NCBI GenBank assembly: GCA_905215805.1
Contig: CAJMRL010000020.1
Coordinates: forward strand, 1-50,543
DNA from: an uncultured bacterium
Lineage (GTDB): Bacteria > Bacillota > Clostridia > UBA1381
Direction: 5' to 3'
Length of the DNA: 50,543 nucleotides
Every line of letters starts with the position of its first letter. Within the stretch, counting starts at the first letter, position 1. Positions 18,068 through 25,746 of this stretch are shown piece after piece. The notes under the pieces are model-generated. The model was given only the letters and a program-made list of their open reading frames with translations, had not been told where the DNA came from and made no database searches. A program made the translations under genes and the position numbers.

Positions 18068-19156
18068 ATGGCAGTAAAGATAGTAAAACAAAAGGTCAGA
18101 AAATCGACTGTTATTCTTATAATATTTTTAGCTCTTGTTGTGGCGGGAGCCATATCGGGAGGAATAATTCTTGCGGACAGCCTTGGAGTAAATATTGCTG
18201 ACGGAACGAAGCGAATAGAAATAAAATCAGGTTCGAGCGCATCAGATGTGGTAAATGAGCTTGCTCAGGAGGATATTATAAAATACCCGCTGATATTCCA
18301 GCTTCAGGCCCGCATGGGCGATTATGCTCAAAAATTCCAGCCGGGAGTGCTGGAGGTAACAGACGGAATGAGTTATAAGCAGATCCTCGAGCTTTTATGC
18401 GTAGATAACCGCAATAGCATTACCATAACAATTCCGGAGGGCTATGAGCAGAAACAAATCGTTGCGCGACTCGTCGATGCCGGACTTTGTACAGAAGAGG
18501 AATTCAACGCCGCTGCGCATGACGATTACGGCTATGATTTTCTTCAAGGACTTCCCGACAGAGAAAAATACCTCGAAGGCTATCTCTTCCCCGACACTTA
18601 TTTTATCCCGGAAGACGCCTCCGCACATGATATAATAGCTATGATGCTGAGCCGTTTTAACGAGTGCTTCACTCCGGAAATGCGCCAGCGTGCTCAAGAT
18701 ATGGGCTACAGCATTGACCAGATAGTTACCATGGCGTCAATAATAGAACGCGAAACGGACAGCGAAAATGAGCGCGCAAAGGTTGCGGGAGTTTTCTATA
18801 ACAGGATAAACGATGGAATGAAGCTCCAATCCTGTGCTACAGTCCAGTATATCCTCGGAGAAAGAAAACCGGTTCTTTCAGTCAGTGACACGACCATAAA
18901 CTCGCCGTATAATACATATCTGTATTCGGGACTTCCCATCGGTCCTATCGCAAATCCGGGGCTTGACTGCCTGCAGGCGGCGCTTTATCCGGAGGATACG
19001 GAATATTATTATTTCGTTCAGGGCAAAGACGGTCAGCATATATTCTCAAAAACCTATGAGGAGCATCTTGCCGCAATGCAGAGTACAGAAGCTGCTATAG
19101 AGGTCGATGAGGATGCAATATATAATGAAGATAATTTACAGAATGGAGCAAACTGA
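18068..19156 (+). CDS. mltG: Endolytic murein transglycosylase MltG (YceG-like)
   Basis: A 362-residue membrane-anchored enzyme that cleaves nascent glycan strands and sets their length. It has a basic N-terminus, one transmembrane helix (about 15-38), a LysM-like region (about 50-110) and the YceG catalytic domain with YLEGYLFPDTYFIP, the catalytic Glu in ASIIERET (about 223) and the conserved LPIGPIANPG. Length fits the family. Its stop overlaps the next start by 1 nt (TGATG), so translation is coupled. The last 25 residues are acidic and not conserved in type. Confidence 0.93.
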   Translation: MAVKIVKQKVRKSTVILIIFLALVVAGAISGGIILADSLGVNIADGTKRIEIKSGSSASDVVNELAQEDIIKYPLIFQLQARMGDYAQKFQPGVLEVTDGMSYKQILELLCVDNRNSITITIPEGYEQKQIVARLVDAGLCTEEEFNAAAHDDYGYDFLQGLPDREKYLEGYLFPDTYFIPEDASAHDIIAMMLSRFNECFTPEMRQRAQDMGYSIDQIVTMASIIERETDSENERAKVAGVFYNRINDGMKLQSCATVQYILGERKPVLSVSDTTINSPYNTYLYSGLPIGPIANPGLDCLQAALYPEDTEYYYFVQGKDGQHIFSKTYEEHLAAMQSTEAAIEVDEDAIYNEDNLQNGAN

Positions 19157-19845
19157 TGATAGAATATGATCTTGAGGCGATAGTTCCTCCATATATCACC
19201 GAATATCTGAGAGCTCACAGTACTCATAAGGATGAGTTTCTGCATGAGCTTGAGGATTATGCGGAAAAAAACAAAGTGCCGATAATCGAACCCGAAAGTG
19301 CTCGTTTTCTTGAAACAATATGCTCGATGAAAATGCCGGAGCATATACTTGAAATAGGCTGCGCTATAGGCTATTCGTCCATTCTTATGGCTAAAACCTG
19401 CCCCAACGCTCAGATATCTACTATAGAGTACAGTTCGGAAATGGCGGCTATAGCACGGGAAAATATCAAAAAAGCTGAGCTTGAGGACAGAATACGTATT
19501 ATAGAAGCCGATGCCAAAGACTATGTTTCATATATCGATGAGGATGAATGCTTTGATTTGATTTTCCTTGACGGTCCAAAAGCGCATTATTACTATATGC
19601 TTGACGATTGCGTGAGAATGCTGAAAAAGGGCGGCGTGCTTATATGCGACAATGTGCTTTATAAGGGAATGACGGCAGACGACGCTCATGTTATAAAGCG
19701 TAAAATTACAATAGTAAACAGGCTGCGGGAATTTATCGATACTCTTTGTGAGCACCCACAGCTTAAAAGCTCAGTTTTACCGCTCGGAGACGGCATTACG
19801 CTGTCTGTTAAAATAAAATCCGATTTGGAATATTTCGGATTTTAG
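19156..19845 (+). CDS. trmR: tRNA 5-hydroxyuridine methyltransferase, TrmR/YrrM family
   Basis: A 229-residue SAM-dependent O-methyltransferase. Motif I is ILEIGCAIGYSSILMA (about 57-72), followed by TIEYSSEMAA and DLIFLDGPKAHY with the metal-binding Asp, and ICDNVLYKG, the features of the catechol-type O-methyltransferase fold. B. subtilis TrmR (YrrM) turns 5-hydroxyuridine at wobble position 34 of tRNA into 5-methoxyuridine and lies beside the hydroxylation proteins. Here too it is followed by a TrhP-like U32 gene, which supports this role over a small-molecule methyltransferase. Confidence 0.88.
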   Translation: MIEYDLEAIVPPYITEYLRAHSTHKDEFLHELEDYAEKNKVPIIEPESARFLETICSMKMPEHILEIGCAIGYSSILMAKTCPNAQISTIEYSSEMAAIARENIKKAELEDRIRIIEADAKDYVSYIDEDECFDLIFLDGPKAHYYYMLDDCVRMLKKGGVLICDNVLYKGMTADDAHVIKRKITIVNRLREFIDTLCEHPQLKSSVLPLGDGITLSVKIKSDLEYFGF

Positions 19846-19872
19846 CAATACAAAGAAAGGATGATTTATATA

Positions 19873-21108
19873 ATGAAAAAACCGGAGTTGCTTGCCCCTG
19901 CCGGCAGTCTTGAAAAACTGAAAACCGCAATCGATTACGGCGCGGATGCAGTTTATATAGGCGGTGAAATGTTCAGCTTAAGAGTTGCCGCCGAAAATTT
20001 TTCGCACGAGGAGATGCTCGAGGGCTTAGCATACGCGCACGAACGCGGTAAAAAGGTCTATCTTACGGCCAATATTATTCCGCATAATGATGATATAGAC
20101 GATTTTGAAAAATTTATAGAGGAAATACGCCCTATGGGCTTTGATGCTGTCCTCGTATCGGATCTGGGAATGTTTGATATGCTGCGTACGCTTGCGCCGG
20201 AGCTTCCTTTGCATGTCAGCACACAAGCAAACAATGTTAACTGGCGTTCCGCCGCCGCATGGCATAAGCTCGGAGCATCGAGAGTTGTACTTGCAAGAGA
20301 AATGTCATTTAAAGAGATAGAGGAATTTCAAAAGAAGATACCGCCGGAGCTTGAACTGGAGGTATTTATCCACGGCGCCATGTGTATTTCATATTCCGGA
20401 CGCTGTTTGCTCTCCAATTATATGACACACCGCGACGCCAACCGCGGCGCATGCTCGCATCCGTGCCGCTGGAATTACTCGCTTGTCGAGGAAAAGCGTC
20501 CCGGTGAATATATGCCCGTATATGAAAATGAGCGCGGAACTTTTATTTTTAACTCCAAGGATCTTTGCATGATACGCCATATCCCCGAGCTTGTCAAAAG
20601 CGGAGTTGCAAGCCTTAAAATTGAGGGACGTGTTAAGACATCGTACTATGTAGCCACTGTTGTCGGCGCTTACAGGCGCGAAATAGACCGCTATTGTGCC
20701 GATCCGGATAATTATGTATTTAATGAGGACGAGTATATTGAGCTTTGCAAGGTCAGCCATCGTCCTTACAGTACCGGTTTCTATTTCGGCAAGCCGGATG
20801 AAGATTCACAGGTATACACCTCAAGCTCTTATATAAGAGATTACGATCTTGTGGGAATTGTAGAGGAATATGACCCTCAGACGGGGATAGCTAAAATATC
20901 TCAGCGCAATAAATTTTCAGAGGGAGAAGAGATGGAAGTGCTGCAGCCGGGAAAACCGTTTTTTAAGACCGTTGCCAGAAATATGAAAGACGCCGGCGGA
21001 CTTGATATAACAAGCGCGCCTCATGCCACTATGACAGTTTATATGCCTCTTGACGGCGAAGCTGTTTCAGGTGCGATGCTGAGACGCGGAAAGCAAAAAA
21101 ATTTATAG
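19873..21108 (+). CDS. trhP: U32 family tRNA hydroxylation protein, TrhP-like
   Basis: A 411-residue U32 protein. It starts KKPELLAPAGSLEKLKTAID, has the U32 signature FIHGAMCISYSGRC and the second Cys pair GACSHPCRW, and ends with a small beta domain (about 320-400). In B. subtilis and E. coli, U32 proteins of this length take part in forming 5-hydroxyuridine at tRNA position 34. With TrmR upstream, the pair would make 5-methoxyuridine. B. subtilis has a second, shorter partner (YrrN), which is absent here. I chose the ATG at 19873 because the ATG at 19861 touches the AAAGG site with no spacer. Confidence 0.87.
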   Translation: MKKPELLAPAGSLEKLKTAIDYGADAVYIGGEMFSLRVAAENFSHEEMLEGLAYAHERGKKVYLTANIIPHNDDIDDFEKFIEEIRPMGFDAVLVSDLGMFDMLRTLAPELPLHVSTQANNVNWRSAAAWHKLGASRVVLAREMSFKEIEEFQKKIPPELELEVFIHGAMCISYSGRCLLSNYMTHRDANRGACSHPCRWNYSLVEEKRPGEYMPVYENERGTFIFNSKDLCMIRHIPELVKSGVASLKIEGRVKTSYYVATVVGAYRREIDRYCADPDNYVFNEDEYIELCKVSHRPYSTGFYFGKPDEDSQVYTSSSYIRDYDLVGIVEEYDPQTGIAKISQRNKFSEGEEMEVLQPGKPFFKTVARNMKDAGGLDITSAPHATMTVYMPLDGEAVSGAMLRRGKQKNL

Positions 21109-21163
21109 AAATATTGAATTTTTTTCTAAAAACCTCTTTATTTTTTGTGAAATTTATGGTATG

Positions 21164-21202
21164 ATAATAGTATCTGAACAAATCGGATACTATTATTTTT
21201 TT
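21164..21202 (+). terminator. Terminator-like hairpin in the gap between trhP and the esterase gene
   Basis: An 11-bp AT-rich stem ATAATAGTATC / GATACTATTAT (21164-21174, 21186-21196) with an 11-nt loop runs into seven T. The ribosome binding site AAGGAG of the next gene follows at once (21203). It may end the mltG operon or act as a leader attenuator for the esterase-like gene. A possible -10 (TATGAT, 21160-21165) overlaps its left arm, with no good -35. Confidence 0.65.
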
Positions 21203-21217
21203 AAGGAGAGAGAAAAA

Positions 21218-24200
21218 ATGAAAAAGAACTACAAAAAGCTCCTTTCCGCTTTTGCGGCTTTTTCTATCGCGGCATCTTCTGCGGTCATACCGACAGCAGT
21301 ATCCGCTGATACCTCTATAAATGTCGATGGCTCAACCGCATCGGTATCTTCCGACAAGGACGGAAAAATACTTGTTGCGTCTTATGAGTCAGACGGCAGA
21401 TTAAAAAGCATAAAAAGCCAGGATATAGCAGCCGGAGCTACCGAAACTGTTACAGTCAATGAAAATGATAAGGTTCTTCTTTGGGACGGAACCGATAACA
21501 TTGAACCCCTTACGGACGCTGCGACTGTAAACGCAGCCGAACCCACCCCTACAGCAGACGTTTCCGAGCCTACTCCTACGGCGGACGTTTCCGAACCTAC
21601 TTCTACTCCGGGAACAGATGAGCCCAAACCTATAGGCGAAACAATTAAGTTCGACTTTGGCTCCGGTGATAATGTTGCCGATGGGTATTATTCGGTTACT
21701 AAGGATACACACTACAATTCAAATATTGTAGACGGACTTCAGTTCGGACTTCTGGGTACTGATGAAAATGATTACAAGCTTGGAACATACATAGACGGAA
21801 TGGAACTTAAGCAGGGACAGGTGATTGTTCTTAAGGAAGGTCAAAAGGAAAGTATTTCTTCGGCTGATGACGACTACATTGGTTCTGCTCCTCAGGAGGA
21901 AGCAAACTATAAGGTTGCCGGAGACTATCCTGTAAGATTCAGTATGAAAGCTGAAAATAACCACTATTATAAAGTAAAGGTAACTCTTACAGGACTTGAC
22001 CAGACAAAAGCGGCGAACGCAACTGTATTCTCGGAAAGACGCCATCCGATCATTACAGATGAAACAATTCCCGCAGGAGAATCAAAATCCGTTGAATTTA
22101 TAGCAACTCTCCAGAATGTGGCTATAAAGGACCGCGACGCTGATAAAACAATAACATATGCCGACGATATGCTCAATGTTGTTGCTTTGGGCGATAACGT
22201 GGCTGTATCGTCAATTGAAGTTACCGAGATCGAACACCAGCCTACCATGTGGCTCTACACAGACTCAACAGGCTGTGATTATGCGGCTCTGCTCCCGTAT
22301 TTTGAGCTTCAGAATTACGGTGGAACAGGTCAGTATTTTACAAAATATCTTCCTGAGGGAATAACAATATCCAATCAGGGCGACGGCGGATTAAATGCTG
22401 CCGACAGCGAGCACTGGAATGCGGCTAAGGATAATATAACAGCCGGAGATTATGTATATGTTCAGTACGGACATAACCATAAATCAGACAGCACGGTTGC
22501 ACCGGGAAATCTCGGATACCTTAAGTCAATACCAAAATATTATGAGCATGCTCATAATGTAGGCGCAATGACTATCTATGCAGGTCCTATTGACAGACAT
22601 AACGCTTCTCAGTACAACGCCGAAACAAATATATGGAACTCTTCACTTAACGGCTTCAGCAAGACCGCAAAATATTATACAGAGATCCTTATAACCGCCG
22701 GCAAAGCAAAGGCAGACGAATTTGTTTCAAAGGCAACTGAGGAATCAGCAGACGGTATAAATATTGCCGATTCTACATTTGCATGGGCAGATGAAGTCAT
22801 CGCTCAGGGCATAACAGCTGACGGCGTTAAGGACGTAGCGTTTGTTGACCTTAACCAGCCAACGCTTGATTGGCTCTCAGAAGTATGTGAATATGTAAAA
22901 AATATTGAGGGCAGCGATACTTACAGAGCGACGGCATCTGACTATTACTTCCGCGGAGTAAAGGGCGGCTCAATTGATCCAACTCATGCCAACGACGGCG
23001 GCGCGGACAATACCGCTTCATTCTTCTTTGAGGGAGCAAAGGAAACTATAGCCCAGAAGGACAGCTCTGAAATAATGGCTGTTGAAGCGGCAGTTCTTGA
23101 ACCGCTTGTGACCGGAATGAGAGACGCTTCTCCTTATGTAGTCCCCGAGGAAATAGTAAAGGCAGGCAATGCTCCTGCGGGCTGGCCGGATCTTTATGTT
23201 CCGGATAATCTTGCAGAGCTTCCTATAGTAATAAAAGATGTACAGTTCAACGAGGACGGAACAGTAAATAATGTGACCGTATACAAGCAGGCTGCAAAGC
23301 TTGATATGGGTGCATACGGAATCGTTGAGATAACAATATACAAAGCCGACGGAGAAGAAAAAGGCAAGATCTATTCTACAAAGCAAGTCGACAACTCATG
23401 GGCCGACGGCACAACAAGCCAAATCGTGGAATTTACGTCTGATGTAAAGCTTGAGGAAGGCGATACCTACAGCGCTATAGTACGTAAAGCTGCTGAGACC
23501 CCCGACAACAGTCTTATAGTCGATACTGAAGATCCGCTTGACTATTCGGCAGTATATGTTCCTACAGATATCGACCAAGCACTTCTCCCGGACGAGGATG
23601 GCAACGGAACTGAAGATTTTGTATATTACGGAGCAAAATATGACGGTAGTTCTTCACTTTCATCATATAACTCATGGAATCTTCAGGGAAGCGCCGGAAA
23701 GGACGTAACTCTCGGACAGGATGGAGACAGATATTATGCAAATGTAATATCTGACGGCAAAAAAGACGGCAATGCAAATCAGGGTTCATTCTATTTGGCA
23801 AGACAGTTCGGAAACAAGACAGATGATCCTGCTCCTACAATGGGCACAACAGGAAAATATATGGTTGAGATGGATATGCAGTACATCTCCGGTAACGGCG
23901 CAAAAGTTCAGCTTTCAAACGGATTCCTTAGCAAGTCACCGTTTGTTGAGGAAGCTATCGACCTGTTTACAATCAACACAGACGGAAAGCTTATGATAGG
24001 CGACAAAGAAGCAGGAGGTTTAAACACCAACAGCTGGACAACAGTTAAGTATGTTCTTGATATGGACTACGGCAAGGCAAGCCTCTCAGTAGCAGGCGGC
24101 AATCCTGTTGAAATCGATATGCCTAACTACTCAACAACAGATACTGTAATTAATCCGGAAAAGCTTACTCACTTTGTAATTTCCGCTAATAAGGTAGCAT

Positions 24201-25450
24201 TCGGCATAAGAATCTCAAACCTTACAGTTGCAAAGCTTAAATCCGATACTCTTCCTGAAAGAACACTTACCGTTAAGTCTTCAAATGATGAGTTCGGAAC
24301 AGTATCAGCTACAACTGATAAAGCAACTATGAATACAGCAATAACAGTATCAGCACAGCCTAAACAGGGATATATCTTTACAGGCTGGCAAAATGCTGAA
24401 GGAACAACGGTATCTACTAATGCAGAATACACATTCAGACTCCGCGAGGATACTGAACTTACTGCAATATTTGAGGTGCAGTCCGGTGTTGACGGTATAA
24501 CCGATTATGATATCACAACCGACCAGCCGCTTATAAAAGCAGCTGACGGAACTTCTGTAACTCTTACAATTGAAAATGTTGTGGATGAAAACGAAAATCC
24601 TGTTGAAATCACAAGAAGCGATGTTGAGTGGTCATGCGACACAGCAGGAGTTAGTGTTGAAGACGGAGTTGTTACTATCGGTTCAGATTTTGTGATCGGT
24701 AAAAATACAACAGCTGATTTTGACGTAAAGGCAGTAATAAACAATATCGAAAAGACATATACTCTCACTGCATACTCGTATGATTTCTATGAGAATGTAA
24801 AGAACGGAATCGTATCTGCTAAATGGGACGGTCGTATTGAGAATGTCGTTGACAAGAACGCCATAGTATTCCCGGGCAGCTCAACTTCAAGTACTGTTAC
24901 ATTAAGAACACCTGTTGATCTTAACGGTACTAAAACAATAACTTATATGACAGGCGTTTGGGCTGCAGACCAAAAGAAGGCAACCTGCGGTCAACCGAGA
25001 ACAATCGAAATCTATGACAGCAACGGTAATAAGGTTATAAATGATGTAATCGGCTATAGCTGGGCAACATTAAGCGTGGGCGGCACTGCCGGAGATGACT
25101 CTATTGACAATGCAACAGCAAGCGTTGATAATGCCATCGCATACAATACATGGACCGGACCTGTTACAATTACTATTGACAAAAACAGCGGAACAGGAAC
25201 TGTAAGCTTTGGTGAAATGAATGCAGATATTACTATAAATCCTGATGCAACAAATATTGCTTCAATTAAGCTTGTATCTGCTAAAAGCGCTCCTGCAGAA
25301 AGACTTCTCGGAATTACAGAGCTCTCAATATCATCTGACGAATCCGCACCGGAGCAGGACAATGCTGAACAAGCAGTTCTCAACAGTCTTACCGATGACG
25401 AAACTGAAGTAAGCGGAACATATGTAGTCAATTTAGAAGATTTACAGTAA
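21218..25450 (+). CDS. Large secreted SGNH esterase-like multidomain protein (CE12-type)
   Basis: A 1410-residue exported protein. The signal peptide ends near VSA-DT (about 30). About 33-105 is a repeat domain also found in the 632-residue protein downstream, then a Thr/Pro/Glu linker. At about 144-340 lies a galactose-binding-like domain starting FDFGSG. An SGNH hydrolase like rhamnogalacturonan acetylesterases fills about 343-620: Ser in YTDSTG (about 350), Asn in YGHNHKSD, Asp and His in DPTHANDG (about 586). A LamG-like domain (about 800-1007), a divergent InlB-type repeat (1015-1087), an Ig-like domain and a beta-sandwich follow. The tail 1383-1410 ends SGTYVVNLEDLQ. I chose ATG at 21218 (AAGGAG, signal peptide). 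Pectin deacetylation is inferred; the GDS block is altered to TDS. Confidence 0.8.
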   Translation: MKKNYKKLLSAFAAFSIAASSAVIPTAVSADTSINVDGSTASVSSDKDGKILVASYESDGRLKSIKSQDIAAGATETVTVNENDKVLLWDGTDNIEPLTDAATVNAAEPTPTADVSEPTPTADVSEPTSTPGTDEPKPIGETIKFDFGSGDNVADGYYSVTKDTHYNSNIVDGLQFGLLGTDENDYKLGTYIDGMELKQGQVIVLKEGQKESISSADDDYIGSAPQEEANYKVAGDYPVRFSMKAENNHYYKVKVTLTGLDQTKAANATVFSERRHPIITDETIPAGESKSVEFIATLQNVAIKDRDADKTITYADDMLNVVALGDNVAVSSIEVTEIEHQPTMWLYTDSTGCDYAALLPYFELQNYGGTGQYFTKYLPEGITISNQGDGGLNAADSEHWNAAKDNITAGDYVYVQYGHNHKSDSTVAPGNLGYLKSIPKYYEHAHNVGAMTIYAGPIDRHNASQYNAETNIWNSSLNGFSKTAKYYTEILITAGKAKADEFVSKATEESADGINIADSTFAWADEVIAQGITADGVKDVAFVDLNQPTLDWLSEVCEYVKNIEGSDTYRATASDYYFRGVKGGSIDPTHANDGGADNTASFFFEGAKETIAQKDSSEIMAVEAAVLEPLVTGMRDASPYVVPEEIVKAGNAPAGWPDLYVPDNLAELPIVIKDVQFNEDGTVNNVTVYKQAAKLDMGAYGIVEITIYKADGEEKGKIYSTKQVDNSWADGTTSQIVEFTSDVKLEEGDTYSAIVRKAAETPDNSLIVDTEDPLDYSAVYVPTDIDQALLPDEDGNGTEDFVYYGAKYDGSSSLSSYNSWNLQGSAGKDVTLGQDGDRYYANVISDGKKDGNANQGSFYLARQFGNKTDDPAPTMGTTGKYMVEMDMQYISGNGAKVQLSNGFLSKSPFVEEAIDLFTINTDGKLMIGDKEAGGLNTNSWTTVKYVLDMDYGKASLSVAGGNPVEIDMPNYSTTDTVINPEKLTHFVISANKVAFGIRISNLTVAKLKSDTLPERTLTVKSSNDEFGTVSATTDKATMNTAITVSAQPKQGYIFTGWQNAEGTTVSTNAEYTFRLREDTELTAIFEVQSGVDGITDYDITTDQPLIKAADGTSVTLTIENVVDENENPVEITRSDVEWSCDTAGVSVEDGVVTIGSDFVIGKNTTADFDVKAVINNIEKTYTLTAYSYDFYENVKNGIVSAKWDGRIENVVDKNAIVFPGSSTSSTVTLRTPVDLNGTKTITYMTGVWAADQKKATCGQPRTIEIYDSNGNKVINDVIGYSWATLSVGGTAGDDSIDNATASVDNAIAYNTWTGPVTITIDKNSGTGTVSFGEMNADITINPDATNIASIKLVSAKSAPAERLLGITELSISSDESAPEQDNAEQAVLNSLTDDETEVSGTYVVNLEDLQ

Positions 25451-25487
25451 ATATGTGAAGCACAAATAAATAATACTATGCACAGGA

Positions 25488-25521
25488 AACAAAAGCCATG
25501 GCAACATGGCTTTTGTTTATT
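25488..25521 (+). terminator. Intrinsic terminator after the esterase-like gene
   Basis: A 13-bp stem AACAAAAGCCATG / CATGGCTTTTGTT (25488-25500, 25505-25517) with a GCAA tetraloop. A T-rich tract follows. Confidence 0.85.
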
Positions 25522-25582
25522 TTATACAAAATATTATTTGAGATTTTGTATAAAATAGACGTGGCTAAAATTCAGTAAGGAC

Positions 25583-25611
25583 TTGTTAAAATCTTGAGAT
25601 TATGTTATAAT
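25583..25611 (+). promoter_or_regulatory. Promoter for the 632-residue secreted protein
   Basis: TTGTTA (25583-25588), a 17-bp spacer and TATAAT (25606-25611). Transcription should begin near 25618, leaving a leader of about 129 nt. Confidence 0.75.
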
Positions 25612-25625
25612 ATTAGTGTACTATA

Positions 25626-25719
25626 CCGTTTTGCATTAAACGGATAAGTAAGGGAGAGAAACTTTAGGCTGTTTGTCGTGTGAGCGGACACACTCGGGAA
25701 ACGGCTGATCATTCTCTTA
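25626..25719 (+). ncRNA. Structured 5' leader, no family recognised
   Basis: Two hairpins fill the leader. The first is CCGTTT / AAACGG (25626-25631, 25638-25643). The second is a long stacked stem: 25649-25656 with 25712-25719 (8 bp with G-U), 25667-25674 with 25699-25706 (8 bp), and GTGTG / CACAC (25678-25682, 25689-25693) closing the loop AGCGGA. It ends 28 nt before the start codon and has no T-run, so it is not a terminator. I could not match it to c-di-GMP or other common riboswitch cores. It may control translation or mRNA stability. Confidence 0.5.
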
Positions 25720-25746
25720 TATTATATATGAAAGGGAGAAATGTAA

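Noticed and set aside
25626..25719. c-di-GMP riboswitch call for the structured leader
   Set aside because: The conserved core sequences of the known classes were not found by eye.
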